Shown: positions 17,168 through 25,787, counted from the first letter of the stretch. The stretch is 64,000 nucleotides of DNA from Thermohalobaculum sp038524325 (GCA_038524325.1 JBCBIS010000001.1:9470-73469), one strand, 5' to 3'. Translations and numbers: made by a program. The notes: generated by a model not told the origin, from the letters alone.

Positions 17168-17546
17168 CGCCGATTGCCCCCAGGTTATGCTCGAAGCGCA
17201 GGCGCTGCGGCTCGGCCCCCGGCGCGAGGCGATAGGCGAGATCGACCCGCAGCGTGCTCTCATCGGCGCGGGTGTCGAGGCTGACCAGCTCCAGCCGCTC
17301 GCCCAGCCAGAAGCTCAGCGCCCGGGTCAGCCGCGCGCGGGCCAAGCCTGCCGTCACATCGTCATTCGCCTCGAAGATCAGGCGCCGGAGGCCGCCGCCA
17401 AAGGTCGGCTGCATGTCCCGCTCGCCGGGGTTGGTCAGCAGAAGCTGCACCACCTCGCCCTTCACATGCTCGGGCAGATCGGCAGGCGTCTCGGGCCGAC
17501 CATCAGCGCCGATGCGGAAGGGGAACTTCAGATGCCGCCCACTCAT
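17160..17546 (-). CDS. GPW/gp25 family baseplate wedge protein (Afp9-like)
   Basis: A 128-aa protein with the gp25 pattern: a basic FPFRIGADGR start, HVKGEVVQLLLTNPGERDMQPTFGGGLRRLIFE (where the family has a conserved PGER-x4-FG-x-G-L motif), and the C-terminal strand pair. In T4, P2 and eCIS machines gp25 is the sheath-like wedge component that seeds sheath polymerisation on the baseplate. It is translationally coupled on both sides, with ATGA overlap from the upstream 96-aa gene and an 8-base overlap with the first J-like gene. Confidence 0.95.
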   Translation of the reverse strand: MSGRHLKFPFRIGADGRPETPADLPEHVKGEVVQLLLTNPGERDMQPTFGGGLRRLIFEANDDVTAGLARARLTRALSFWLGERLELVSLDTRADESTLRVDLAYRLAPGAEPQRLRFEHNLGAIGDG

Positions 17547-17833
17547 GACCCGCGCTCCCAGGAGAACTCCAACTGGTGATCGTGGGAGGAGCCGCTCACT
17601 CCGCCCGCCGTTTCGGTCGAGATGTCGAGTTGCCCCTTGTTCTCGGCCAGATAGCGTAGGGTGCCGACGGCAATGGCGACAAACATGATCCGCCGATCCT
17701 CGACCGAGGCCGGGTCGTCGGGCAGTTTCATGCCCTTGGTTGCCTCGAATAGAGTCTTGAACTCCTCATCCATCCGCCCGGCCAGCGTGTTGGCCTGGAA
17801 GTTCGACAGCGTTCCGGATTTCAGCACTCCCAT
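17543..17833 (-). CDS. Small conserved-position eCIS protein, function unknown
   Basis: A 96-aa protein starting MGVLKSGTLSNFQANTLAG, with no motif I can name. It is predicted mostly helical in the middle (RRIMFVAIAVGTLRYLAEN) with a polar C-terminus ending HQLEFSWERGS. It lies between the spike and gp25 genes, the slot occupied in some eCIS loci by the PAAR-like tip protein, but it lacks the PAAR repeats and has no Cys. A purine-rich Shine-Dalgarno precedes the ATG. A structural or assembly role is inferred from position only. Confidence 0.75.
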   Translation of the reverse strand: MGVLKSGTLSNFQANTLAGRMDEEFKTLFEATKGMKLPDDPASVEDRRIMFVAIAVGTLRYLAENKGQLDISTETAGGVSGSSHDHQLEFSWERGS

Positions 17834-17842
17834 GGCGCCCCC

Positions 17843-18559
17843 CTATCCAGTGGTCACACGGCGCGAGAGCAGCGCGGGCGTCGGCGGCGGCACCTGCGGC
17901 TGCGGCGGGGCGGGGGTGACCGGGATGCCGATCACCGTCTCGCCCAGATGCATGTGGCTGTTGAACATGGCGACGACCTGGTTGAGATAGGTCAGCAGAT
18001 CATCGCCAAAGACCAACGGGTGGCCGCCGCGCTCGACCAGTTCGATCTGGCGGGCATCGATCACGACCTTGCCGGTGGCGGCGATCTCGATCTCGCCATC
18101 GCGGCTTTTCAGCGTGATCTTGTTCGCGCCGCCGCCATCCGAGACGACGATGGTCTCGCCATCATCGTCCAGGGTCATATTCAGCCCGGTCTCGGTTTTC
18201 AGCACCTTGGTGGCCTGTTTGCCCGCGCCGCCCTCCTCGCCCTGGGGCGCATCGCCTTCGGGCCACCAACCGCCGGACCAGATCGGGCGATCGACTTGGC
18301 CTTCCTCGAACTCGATCCAGACCCCGGCGCCGACGGGCGGCACGGTGAAGAGCCCAGCATCGGGGCCGGTATAGGGCGCGCAGGGCAACGCCCAAGCCGA
18401 CACTTCCTCTTGCAGCACCCGGGGGATGATCGCGCGGATCCGGCCCATCTGCCGCGGGTCGCTCACATCCGCCACGGTGGCCGCGTATTTGCCGAGTTTC
18501 TTGGCCTGGAACTCCTCGACAAACCCGGCCACCAGCCGCTGGAACGAGAGTGCGCGCAT
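17843..18559 (-). CDS. Spike protein with gpV/gp5 OB-fold (C-terminal half of an Afp8/VgrG-like spike)
   Basis: A 238-aa protein. Residues 18-95 hold the gp5/gpV OB-fold: GKYAATVADVSDPRQMGRIRAIIP, then PPVGAGVWIEFEEGQVDRPIWSGGWWP. Then comes a short beta-prism-like stretch with KITLKSRDGEIEIAATGKVVIDA repeats, ending in a Pro-rich tail (VTPAPPQPQVPPPTP). It forms the membrane-piercing spike under the tube. In Afp8/PVC8 and VgrG the hub and spike are fused; here they are two genes. Its ATG overlaps the stop of the hub gene (TGATG). Confidence 0.9.
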   Translation of the reverse strand: MRALSFQRLVAGFVEEFQAKKLGKYAATVADVSDPRQMGRIRAIIPRVLQEEVSAWALPCAPYTGPDAGLFTVPPVGAGVWIEFEEGQVDRPIWSGGWWPEGDAPQGEEGGAGKQATKVLKTETGLNMTLDDDGETIVVSDGGGANKITLKSRDGEIEIAATGKVVIDARQIELVERGGHPLVFGDDLLTYLNQVVAMFNSHMHLGETVIGIPVTPAPPQPQVPPPTPALLSRRVTTG

Positions 18560-19659
18560 CAGAACACCCCCCCCAGCAATCCGCCGCCGCCGCCGCCCGA
18601 CTGGGCATTGCGGCGCAGGACGAAGCTCTGTTTATAGCCCTGATCAGTCAGGTGGTGGCTGACCTCCGAGATCAGGTAATCCCCGCTCAGCCGGCTGCCC
18701 GCCCCCGCCACCGCGATGCGGCGATAGGGGGAGAGGACGGCGGGGTAGATCTGCGCATCCACCTCGCCCTCGCCGGAATAGGCCCAGGCGCCGCGGTCGA
18801 CGGCGGCCTGCACGCCGGCGGCCAGCTCGGCCGGATCGGCGGCGAAATGGCTGCTGAGGATTTTGGCGGGGTCCGAGACATCCCCCGTGGGCGTGTCGCC
18901 CAGGGTCTCGGTGCTCGGCTCGGTGCTCTCGGCCGTCAGGGTGGCCAGGGTCGCGTGATCGATCATCTGCGAGGAGGCCGCCACCGGCGCCAACGCATCC
19001 AGCTCCAGCACCAGCTTATTCACATTGCGGTCGGTGCCGGTGATCAAAAGCTCGGGCAGCCCGTCCGAGGCGGTCGGCAGATGCCGGAACCGGCCGATCG
19101 AGCCGCCAGCATTCGCCTCGACGCTCACCACCATATTCGCCTGCCGGGCCAGTTTGCGCAGCAGCGCGTAATCGGTGCCGGATTGGGTCACGACCCGCTC
19201 CAGCGAGGGCGCGCCGATGCCGCTGGCCTCGACCTCGGCCGCCAGCCCGTATTCCGAGAAGATCTGGGCGGCGATATCCTCGGGCGCCATGTCCTCCCAC
19301 AGGCGGGTCTGCTCGGCCCGGTTCATCATCGCGCTGTCGTCATGGACGACGATCACCGCCTGGCTCTCGTTCGGGCCGCCTGCCATCTCGAAGCGTTGCG
19401 CCACGACCTGGCCATCGATCAGCGGTGTGAAGCTGCTTCCCTCGATGGCCACCTCGACCCGGATGCGGGTCAAAGGGGCGAAATCATCCTCCAGCACCTC
19501 GGGCCATTCGCCGCCCTCGTCGCGACCGATGGGCAGGATGATCTGCGCCTCGGTCACCATATCGATCGCCTGATCGACCCGGATCTCGGCGATCTGGGCC
19601 AGCCGCTCGTCCCCGGCGGGCTGTCCGTTGAAAACCAGGCGGTATTCGGTGAAGGCCAC
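18559..19659 (-). CDS. gpD/gp27-like baseplate hub protein
   Basis: A 366-aa protein of the phage late control D family, equivalent to the N-terminal hub half of VgrG/Afp8. Seen: AEIRVDQAIDMVTEAQIILP at the start, a LIDGQVVAQRFEMAGG strand, EDIAAQIFSEYGL and a QSGTDYALLRKLARQANM helix typical of gpD proteins, and a C-terminal GDYLISEVSHHLTDQGYKQSFVLRRN. It makes the trimeric adaptor between the six-fold tube and three-fold spike. It ends in a Gly-rich tail. It uses a GTG start with GGGAG upstream, after a 12-base gap from the LysM gene. Confidence 0.9.
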   Translation of the reverse strand: MAFTEYRLVFNGQPAGDERLAQIAEIRVDQAIDMVTEAQIILPIGRDEGGEWPEVLEDDFAPLTRIRVEVAIEGSSFTPLIDGQVVAQRFEMAGGPNESQAVIVVHDDSAMMNRAEQTRLWEDMAPEDIAAQIFSEYGLAAEVEASGIGAPSLERVVTQSGTDYALLRKLARQANMVVSVEANAGGSIGRFRHLPTASDGLPELLITGTDRNVNKLVLELDALAPVAASSQMIDHATLATLTAESTEPSTETLGDTPTGDVSDPAKILSSHFAADPAELAAGVQAAVDRGAWAYSGEGEVDAQIYPAVLSPYRRIAVAGAGSRLSGDYLISEVSHHLTDQGYKQSFVLRRNAQSGGGGGGLLGGVF

Positions 19660-19671
19660 GGTCGGGCTCCC

Positions 19672-19941
19672 TTATCTTTCCGGCACTTTGATCTCGCGCC
19701 CGGGCTCCAGCAGGTCGCGGGCATCCAGCTCGGTATTGGCGTCGGCGATGTGCCAGAACTGGGTCGGGTCGCCGAAGCATTGCTCGGCAATCACATCCAG
19801 CCGGTCCGAGGGCTGCACCATCACCGGCGCGCCCGGGGTCTGGCCGAGGGGGCGCAGTTTCACCGCCGTCACCTCGCGCCCCTCGGCATCCTTGGCCGGG
19901 ACCGTCGGCACCTCGGCATAGCGGCTGTCGCGTGTGAACAT
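19672..19941 (-). CDS. LysM/tail X-like adaptor protein
   Basis: An 89-aa protein ending with a LysM-type module: VQPSDRLDVIAEQCFGDPTQFWHIADANTELDARDLLEPGREIKVPE. In P2 this is gpX; in eCIS loci a LysM protein or domain follows the Afp7-type tube adaptor and stiffens the baseplate-tube junction. There is no signal peptide, so a cell-wall role is unlikely. It has a strong Shine-Dalgarno (GGAGG) and short spacing to both neighbours. Confidence 0.88.
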   Translation of the reverse strand: MFTRDSRYAEVPTVPAKDAEGREVTAVKLRPLGQTPGAPVMVQPSDRLDVIAEQCFGDPTQFWHIADANTELDARDLLEPGREIKVPER

Positions 19942-19951
19942 CTCGGCCTCC

Positions 19952-20629
19952 TCAGAACGGAATCACGTCGCCTGCGCCCTCGACCGCGTCGGCGAGATTC
20001 AGGATCGATTGCGTGTCCTTCAGGATCTGCATGTATTCGATGGCGCCCGCGCCGATCAGATCGGTCGAGGCCGGGATCAGCGTGATCACCTCGAGCCCGA
20101 TGGTCACCTCGGCGCGGATCACCTGGAGGCCGCGGTTGAACAGCGTCTCCTTGATGGAAAAGCTCTTGACCTCGACCGGCAGCACCCTTGTCGCGCCGCC
20201 GACAAAGATCAGACGCGGCAAGCGTTCGGGCGGGACCGAGCGGGTCGCACCGCTGTCGCCACCGCCCAGCAGATCGCCCACGGCATCGATCACCGCGCCC
20301 AAGAGAGCCGATTGGGCCGACGGTTTGATCATCTTCTCCAGCGCCGCCAGCCGCGGCCCCACCCCGAACAGCTCCGCCGTGGCCGAGCCCTGGTCGAGAT
20401 CGTCGGCGGCGTCGAATTTCAGCGTGAGGGTAAAGCTCTCCACCGGGGCGGAATGGGCGTGGAACACCTCGGTCTGGCGCGCGGGCACGTTGTTGTCATG
20501 GCTCTGACGCTGGATCTGGAACTGCCGGTTCAGCTCCTCGGGATTGTATTGGAACAGCACGATATTGGGGATCGGGCCGAGGAAATCCGAGCCATATTCG
20601 ATCAACGCGCCGCGGACGAGCTTCTTCAT
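19952..20629 (-). CDS. CIS tube-type baseplate adaptor (Afp7-like)
   Basis: A 225-aa protein with the signature NIVLFQYNPEELNRQF near residue 22 and ESFTLTLKFDAADDL near 64, both seen in the contractile injection system tube/Afp7 N-terminal family. It ends with a beta-rich stretch LFNRGLQVIRAEVTIGLEVITL. Afp7-type proteins sit between the tube and spike hub. In Afp the LysM is fused to this protein; here it is the separate next gene. It overlaps the upstream 96-aa gene as ATGA. Confidence 0.85.
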   Translation of the reverse strand: MKKLVRGALIEYGSDFLGPIPNIVLFQYNPEELNRQFQIQRQSHDNNVPARQTEVFHAHSAPVESFTLTLKFDAADDLDQGSATAELFGVGPRLAALEKMIKPSAQSALLGAVIDAVGDLLGGGDSGATRSVPPERLPRLIFVGGATRVLPVEVKSFSIKETLFNRGLQVIRAEVTIGLEVITLIPASTDLIGAGAIEYMQILKDTQSILNLADAVEGAGDVIPF

Positions 20630-20916
20630 GGCGCTTCCTCCCCGCTGGGCACGCGGGCGCGTTCATCGGTCAGGCCGGCGACGATCTGCCGGGCGATGGC
20701 CTCGCGCAGGGCCGTGACATCGCGCGGATCGGCCATATCGGCGCCGTCCAACCGGATGCGGAACACATCCCCCGTGGGCAGGGTCGAGACCGGCAGGCGG
20801 GCGAGATGGCGGCCCAGTTCCTCGCCCATCCCGTCCAGAGCGGCCTCGGCCACCACGCGGCTGACACCGCGCAGGCGGATCGAGAGCTGGTCGAGGCGGA
20901 TATGGACGGAGGTCAT
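20626..20916 (-). CDS. Small eCIS protein, function unknown
   Basis: A 96-aa protein, MTSVHIRLDQLSIRLRGVS, then a helical region with RVVAEAALDGMGEELGRHL and DPRDVTALREAIARQIVAGL. No family was recognised. It is coupled by ATGA overlaps to both the ATPase gene before it and the tube-adaptor gene after it, so co-production is near certain. The amphipathic helices would fit an assembly chaperone or ATPase adaptor, but nothing in the sequence proves this. Confidence 0.75.
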   Translation of the reverse strand: MTSVHIRLDQLSIRLRGVSRVVAEAALDGMGEELGRHLARLPVSTLPTGDVFRIRLDGADMADPRDVTALREAIARQIVAGLTDERARVPSGEEAP

Positions 20917-22958
20917 GCGCGCAGCTCCTCGATCTCGTCCCAGTACCGTCCGAACACATCACGGCCCGATTGGCGCGACAGCTTGTCGAGCTCGCGCCGG
21001 GCAGCGACCAGCACGTCCTTCATGGTGACTTTCGGCTCCGGCCCCCGCGCGGCAGCCTGCAAAGCCGCGTTCAGGGCGATCGAGCGGATATGCCCGCCGG
21101 TCATCTGCAATTGCCGTGCGAGGAAACTCAGATCCAGATCGCTCAGATCCACGGCATCTGGGAAGACCCGCGCCCAGATCTCGCGCCGCTCGGCTGCGCC
21201 GGGCACCGGGAACTCGATCACATAGCGCAGGCGTCGGGCGAACGCATCGTCCAGATCCTTGCGCCGGTTGGTGGCCAGGATCGCGACGCCCGAGAACCGC
21301 TCCATCCGTTGCAAGAGATACCCGGTCTCGACATTGGCAAAGCGGTCATTGGCATCCTTCACCTCGGTGCGTTTGCCGAACAGCGCCTCGGCCTCGTCGA
21401 AAAACAGGATCAGCCGCATCTTCTCGGCGGTGTCGAAGACCCGCGCGAGGTTCTTTTCGGTCTCGCCGATATACTTGTTGATGATCTGGCTGAGATCGAT
21501 GCGATAAAGTGGCAGGCCGGTGACATTGGCGATCACCTCGGCCCCCATGGTCTTGCCCGTCCCCGGTGGACCGGCAAAGAGGAGCCCGATGCCGAACGGG
21601 CTCCGCTCGCCCCATGCGGCCCTCACCCGGTCAGCCCCGCCGATCGCGGCCATGGCCTCGCGGAACTGATCCGCGACGACCGGCGGCAATACGATGTCCT
21701 CCGGCCGGTGGCGCGGCGTGATCGGCTCCGCCAGGCCCTGGAAATCGACTGCGCATTCCACCTGGCAGGCCCGGCGCAGCGCCGCCGCATCCACCGAGAT
21801 TTTTGCGGCGGCGAAGCCTGCGGTAAGCCGGGCGATCTCCCCCGCCTCCAACCGGAAATCCCGGGCGATCGGGGCAATCTCGCTCTGAGATGTGACCGCG
21901 CTGCCCAGACCGGTCTCGAAATGCCGCAGCCGCTCGGCCAGCGGCGGTGCTGGCAGCGGGATCACCGGGGCGAGACAGGCGGCCGGCAGGGAGCTCAGCA
22001 GATCGCGGTCGGAGACATGGAGGTAGAGCCGCAGGTCGAGGCCCTGCGCATGGGACGCCGCCTCGGCAACACGCCCCATCTGAGCCGCCGTCGTGACTGG
22101 CGCGCGCAGCAGCAGATCCGCATCCGCAAGCCAACACAGCAGCATCGCCTGGCGCAGAGCCGCATCGCCGCCATGCGCGAGAGCCAGAACCCGGCGCGCG
22201 CCCGACCCGGAGAGCCGGGCCAGAAACCCCTCGGCATCGCGCGCGGGCGGGCCTTTGAGCGGGACGATCTCGAACCCATCCGGTTGCGCGGCAAAGCGCG
22301 CCGCGAGCAACGCTTCCCCGGCGGTTGCCAGATCCTCGGTTTGAACGCGGGACAGGCCGAACCGGCCAATTCCCCCGGCCTCGGCGAAATAGCGCGCGAG
22401 CCCCGGGGCCGGCAGCAAAGCCTCCCCCGCACTCACCGGGTCGATCAGCCCCAGGGACAGCAACGGACGGCCCGGATCCGCCGCTGCCAAGACGGCCAAC
22501 GGGTCCTCCCACAGCGCCTGCGCCAAGGCGAGCGTCGGATAGGGTTTCGCCGCATCCCCCTGGCAGGCGCTCATCACCGGCGCCAAGGCCGCGTCGATCT
22601 CGCCCGCCAAGGCGAGGCCGAGGACGAATTGCTCGGCCGGGTCCAGCCCTGCACGGCGCGAGAGAGCCTCGAACGCCCCCTCACGCGGGGCCTCGGCAGC
22701 GATCTCCGCACCCAGATAGATGCAGGCCGGGTCCGAGGCGAAGAAGGCCCGGCGCGCCTGATCGTGCCGGGTCAGGTCCAGGGCTGCCTGGGCGGGATTG
22801 GCGAAACCCTCCGCCAGCGTTCTCCGCCAGGCGATCTCGCGGCGTAGGCGCAAGATTGCCTGGCCCACCCACCAGCCCGCCGCCGGATCCGCGATCTCGA
22901 TCGACGGGTGCATCCGCTCCGGCCCCGGGCGGGCGCGGGTTTGGGCGAGCGCGCTCAT
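20913..22958 (-). CDS. eCIS AAA+ ATPase (Afp15-like)
   Basis: A 681-aa protein. The C-terminal third is a classic AAA+ domain: Walker A GPPGTGKT near residue 465, a pore-loop-like KYIGETEKNLARVF stretch, Walker B LILFFDEAEALFGKR, sensor 1 ATN, and the arginine finger region DDAFARRLRYVIEFP. The long N-terminal part is helical and poorly conserved, as in Afp15/PVC15, whose ATPases are needed for assembly or loading. It overlaps the upstream DUF4255 gene (ATGA) and the next small gene. Confidence 0.93.
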   Translation of the reverse strand: MSALAQTRARPGPERMHPSIEIADPAAGWWVGQAILRLRREIAWRRTLAEGFANPAQAALDLTRHDQARRAFFASDPACIYLGAEIAAEAPREGAFEALSRRAGLDPAEQFVLGLALAGEIDAALAPVMSACQGDAAKPYPTLALAQALWEDPLAVLAAADPGRPLLSLGLIDPVSAGEALLPAPGLARYFAEAGGIGRFGLSRVQTEDLATAGEALLAARFAAQPDGFEIVPLKGPPARDAEGFLARLSGSGARRVLALAHGGDAALRQAMLLCWLADADLLLRAPVTTAAQMGRVAEAASHAQGLDLRLYLHVSDRDLLSSLPAACLAPVIPLPAPPLAERLRHFETGLGSAVTSQSEIAPIARDFRLEAGEIARLTAGFAAAKISVDAAALRRACQVECAVDFQGLAEPITPRHRPEDIVLPPVVADQFREAMAAIGGADRVRAAWGERSPFGIGLLFAGPPGTGKTMGAEVIANVTGLPLYRIDLSQIINKYIGETEKNLARVFDTAEKMRLILFFDEAEALFGKRTEVKDANDRFANVETGYLLQRMERFSGVAILATNRRKDLDDAFARRLRYVIEFPVPGAAERREIWARVFPDAVDLSDLDLSFLARQLQMTGGHIRSIALNAALQAAARGPEPKVTMKDVLVAARRELDKLSRQSGRDVFGRYWDEIEELRA

Positions 22959-24097
22959 GTCCAGCTCACCTCCGGCGCGTCCTCGGCCTGCTCGCCGTTG
23001 ACGCGCAAGAGGATCCGATAGGGACCGGGCGGCAGGGCCTGCTCCTCCGGCAGGGTGACGGTCAGGCTGGTCTGCGCCGCGGTGCCGGTCGCCTCCAGCA
23101 GCCGCTGCACCTGACCGGAGCCATAGAACCCGACGAAGACGCTGTCATCGACCCCGCCCAGCCGGTTGCCGGTGAGCGTCACCGGGCCATGCAGGTTCGG
23201 ACCGTCGGGCAGCAGAGCCCCGGGCGTCGCCGTCGCAACCACCGGACGCAGCCGCCCCAGAGCCGCGTTCGATGACGAACGCCGCCCGCTGGGCAGCACC
23301 CGCACCACCGTCATCGCCTGAGCCCCCGCCGGGATATCCTGCGCCGGCGGGCTGGGCACCGTCACACTCACCGCCGCGCTCGAGATATCGGCGGGCGCGA
23401 CCGGGATACAGATATCGCCGAAACAGACCTCGACCGTGTCGCCGCCCAGGTCTCCGCCGGACAGGGTGATCCGGTCGCCCAGCACGAAGGAGGCCGGCTC
23501 GACCCGGTCGAGCCGCGGGCCCAGGCTGGGGATCACCAGCACCCCCGGATCGGCCGGCGGTCCGACCGAGCGGACCAGTGGCGCCCCGCCCCCGGCCTCG
23601 ACCCGGGTCAACATCAGGGGCCGGACATCGAAAGCCGCCGAGAGCCGATAGCGCTCATCGGTGCCCTGCATGACGGTCGAGAGCAGCTCCAGCGTGCTCT
23701 GATCGAAACTGAGTTTCAGCGGTTCGGGATTATCCGCCAGCGCCGGGCTCGCGGGGCGTTGGAAATCGATCTGGCGCAGCGCCAGCATCCCCTGCCCCAA
23801 CAGATCCAGCGCGGCCGAGGTGTCGGTCTCGCGCTCGACATCCATCGCCGTCAGCAGGAATTTCAGGCAGAGCCAGATCGGCGCCTCCTGCCCGCGGTCG
23901 AGCGGGATGTTGCGCATCGCCGCGTCGTGCTGCAGCGCATAGCAGAACAGGTTCAGCTTTGGCCCCGGGGCGCCGCTGGTGGCGGCCAGCTCGGGGCGGC
24001 CGACATCCACGGTGGTGGCATCGGTCCGCGCCGTCAGCTGCTGGGCGAGGTGCCGGGCGACCTCTCCAATCGCGTTGCGGGATTGCAGCAACGGCAT
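22955..24097 (-). CDS. DUF4255 protein (Pvc16/Afp16-like tail terminator/cap)
   Basis: A 380-aa protein. The N-terminal 180 residues match the DUF4255/Pvc16 family: an N-terminal helix, GPKLNLFCYALQHDAAMRN, and an APIWLCLKFLLTAMD motif. Pvc16-type proteins cap the distal end of the sheath and tube and set length. The C-terminal half carries two IPT/TIG-like Ig domains (about 185-275 and 285-380) with GDRITLSGGDLGGD and GPVTLTGNRLGGVDD strands. Afp16 itself is usually shorter, so these Ig domains are an addition, possibly exposed on the particle end. Confidence 0.88.
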   Translation of the reverse strand: MPLLQSRNAIGEVARHLAQQLTARTDATTVDVGRPELAATSGAPGPKLNLFCYALQHDAAMRNIPLDRGQEAPIWLCLKFLLTAMDVERETDTSAALDLLGQGMLALRQIDFQRPASPALADNPEPLKLSFDQSTLELLSTVMQGTDERYRLSAAFDVRPLMLTRVEAGGGAPLVRSVGPPADPGVLVIPSLGPRLDRVEPASFVLGDRITLSGGDLGGDTVEVCFGDICIPVAPADISSAAVSVTVPSPPAQDIPAGAQAMTVVRVLPSGRRSSSNAALGRLRPVVATATPGALLPDGPNLHGPVTLTGNRLGGVDDSVFVGFYGSGQVQRLLEATGTAAQTSLTVTLPEEQALPPGPYRILLRVNGEQAEDAPEVSWT

Positions 24098-24100
24098 CGC

Positions 24101-25048
24101 TCAGCGCCCCCGCAGATAGTGGCGCGAGAGGTCGCGGTTGCCGCTCCAGATCCCGCTGTTCGGGCGCGTGGGTGCGGGAGGTGGCGGCATAAGGCGCGGC
24201 GCGGCCTCGACCGGGGCGGGTGGTGCCTCGATATCGACGGTCACCTCGCCAATCGTCACCTCGACCTTCGGCGGCGGAGGGCTGGGCAAATCGGGCACGC
24301 GGATCGCTTCCTCAGCCCCGGGGCGGGGGGAAGGGGGGCGCAGCGGTTGAGATCCGGTCACAGGTCCCGGAGATGTGGTCAGCCCGCTGATCTGTTCCGG
24401 CGGCGATACGGGCCCTTCACTCGCGGGGTGGTCGATGGCTGGCTGAGGAGCAGCCTGCCAGTCCGGTTCCTTGCCGTGTTCAGATATGTTGGCGCGCGCA
24501 ATTGCACGGTCGGGAGATGGCTCAGCCCGATCCAGAGGCTGGCGGCTCTCAGGCCGGCTCTGGGGCTCCGCGGGTGTCGAAGGCTGAGTGGCCGGATCCG
24601 AAGGGCGCGGTTCCCTCGGAGATGTCGGCCTCAAGACTGGCTTCGGACGGTCTCGTTCCGGCGCGCTCACCGGTCGGGGCCGAGGCTCTGCGTGAGGCTT
24701 CGCCTGACCCTCAACCCTTGGCGTTGCGGTGGCGTCTCGACGGGTCTCCCCGATCGGGGCCTTCGCCGCAACAAAGCTCGATATGGGCCGGGTTGACGCG
24801 GTTTGGGCCCGGCCGTCGGCCATCGGGGCCGGAGGGGGTTGCGTTCGCTCCGGCGCGCCTTGCGCCGCCGTCGAGGCTGTCTGGGCCGGAATTTGCTGTG
24901 ATGCGACGGATGGGGAGGGATCGCCCATGCCCATGCTCATGCCAGTGCCCGCCTCAGCCGCGTGGCGGATGCGCATCCGCTGCGTCATGATCCGGGGCCG
25001 CACCGGGCCATGGCCGGCGATCTGGCGGATGCGCGAGAGATAGCTCAT
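24101..25048 (-). CDS. Proline-rich disordered eCIS protein; possible tape-measure or linker
   Basis: A 315-aa protein starting MSYLSRIRQIAG. Residues 15-255 are Pro/Ala/Ser/Arg-rich and low in hydrophobics, so largely disordered. A short ordered motif, KVEVTIGEVTVDIEAPPAP, precedes a C-terminal end SGIWSGNRDLSRHYLRGR. No recognisable helical tape measure (Afp14) exists elsewhere in the operon, and this gene lies near the cap, so it is one candidate for that role; a scaffold or cargo linker is equally possible. The ATG at 25048 overlaps the previous stop (ATGA) and is preferred to the ATG 9 bases upstream. Confidence 0.7.
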   Translation of the reverse strand: MSYLSRIRQIAGHGPVRPRIMTQRMRIRHAAEAGTGMSMGMGDPSPSVASQQIPAQTASTAAQGAPERTQPPPAPMADGRAQTASTRPISSFVAAKAPIGETRRDATATPRVEGQAKPHAEPRPRPVSAPERDRPKPVLRPTSPREPRPSDPATQPSTPAEPQSRPESRQPLDRAEPSPDRAIARANISEHGKEPDWQAAPQPAIDHPASEGPVSPPEQISGLTTSPGPVTGSQPLRPPSPRPGAEEAIRVPDLPSPPPPKVEVTIGEVTVDIEAPPAPVEAAPRLMPPPPAPTRPNSGIWSGNRDLSRHYLRGR

Positions 25049-25773
25049 GCCGCCCAAGCCTCTCGGATCCGGTCGAGATAATGCTGTCGCCGGGCGGGCG
25101 GCAAGGCGATGATCTCGGCCTCGGACCAGTGATAGGCCATGGCGAGAACGTGGATCTCGTCCATCAGCGCCTGCGCCTCACCGGCGAGTTCCGCGACCAA
25201 CCCGGGTTCCAGCGTATAGGGGTGCAAAATGGGGCCGCCACAGTCCGGACAGCGCGCTTCGAGGATCATGTCGCCCAGAGGATCGGCATTGGCCAGAGCC
25301 TCCTCGGCATCCGGCCGCCAATCGCCCGCGGGCGGGGCGCCATCGAGGAGATGGAGCAGAAGATCATCGCCCGCCGCGGCCAGATCCACCGGCGATGGCA
25401 GGCGGAGGGCGCCGCCACCCGGCAGCGGGGCCCGCACTTCTCGCCAATCCTGCGCCAAAGCCCAGAGATCGAGCGACAGATCCAGCCGGGCGCCGCACCC
25501 TTCGGCCGGGCAGGTCACCGTCACGTCCCGAGCCGGGCCATGGGTGGCCACCGCAATCGCCATCAGGCCCTGGCGGCGTTTGGCGTAGGTCCAGGTCTCG
25601 ACCTCCGCCGCGCCTACCCCGTCGACACAGGCCACCAGCAGGCGGGTGATCGCTGCCTGCAGGGGCACGGCCAGATCGACGCCCAGATCGCTGCCCAAGC
25701 TGCCGAAGGCGCGGGCGGTCAGCCCCGCCTCGGCCGGGGCATCGGGGGCCGGGGACCAGAGGAGATGCGTCAC
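25045..25773 (-). CDS. Cys-pair (zinc-ribbon-like) protein between tube and Pro-rich genes, function unknown
   Basis: A 242-aa protein starting at GTG (reading MTHLLWSPAPDAP) with GGAGG upstream; the open frame continues further upstream but only as a shadow of the tube gene. Two Cys pairs, CPAEGC (Cys88, Cys93) and CPDC (Cys175, Cys178), would make a four-Cys zinc site. The C-terminus is helical, ending with PPARRQHYLDRIREAWA, a form reminiscent of T4 baseplate or tail-assembly chaperone proteins encoded just after tube genes. The role is inferred from position. Confidence 0.72.
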   Translation of the reverse strand: MTHLLWSPAPDAPAEAGLTARAFGSLGSDLGVDLAVPLQAAITRLLVACVDGVGAAEVETWTYAKRRQGLMAIAVATHGPARDVTVTCPAEGCGARLDLSLDLWALAQDWREVRAPLPGGGALRLPSPVDLAAAGDDLLLHLLDGAPPAGDWRPDAEEALANADPLGDMILEARCPDCGGPILHPYTLEPGLVAELAGEAQALMDEIHVLAMAYHWSEAEIIALPPARRQHYLDRIREAWAA

Positions 25774-25787
25774 GGCGTGGCCTCCGC

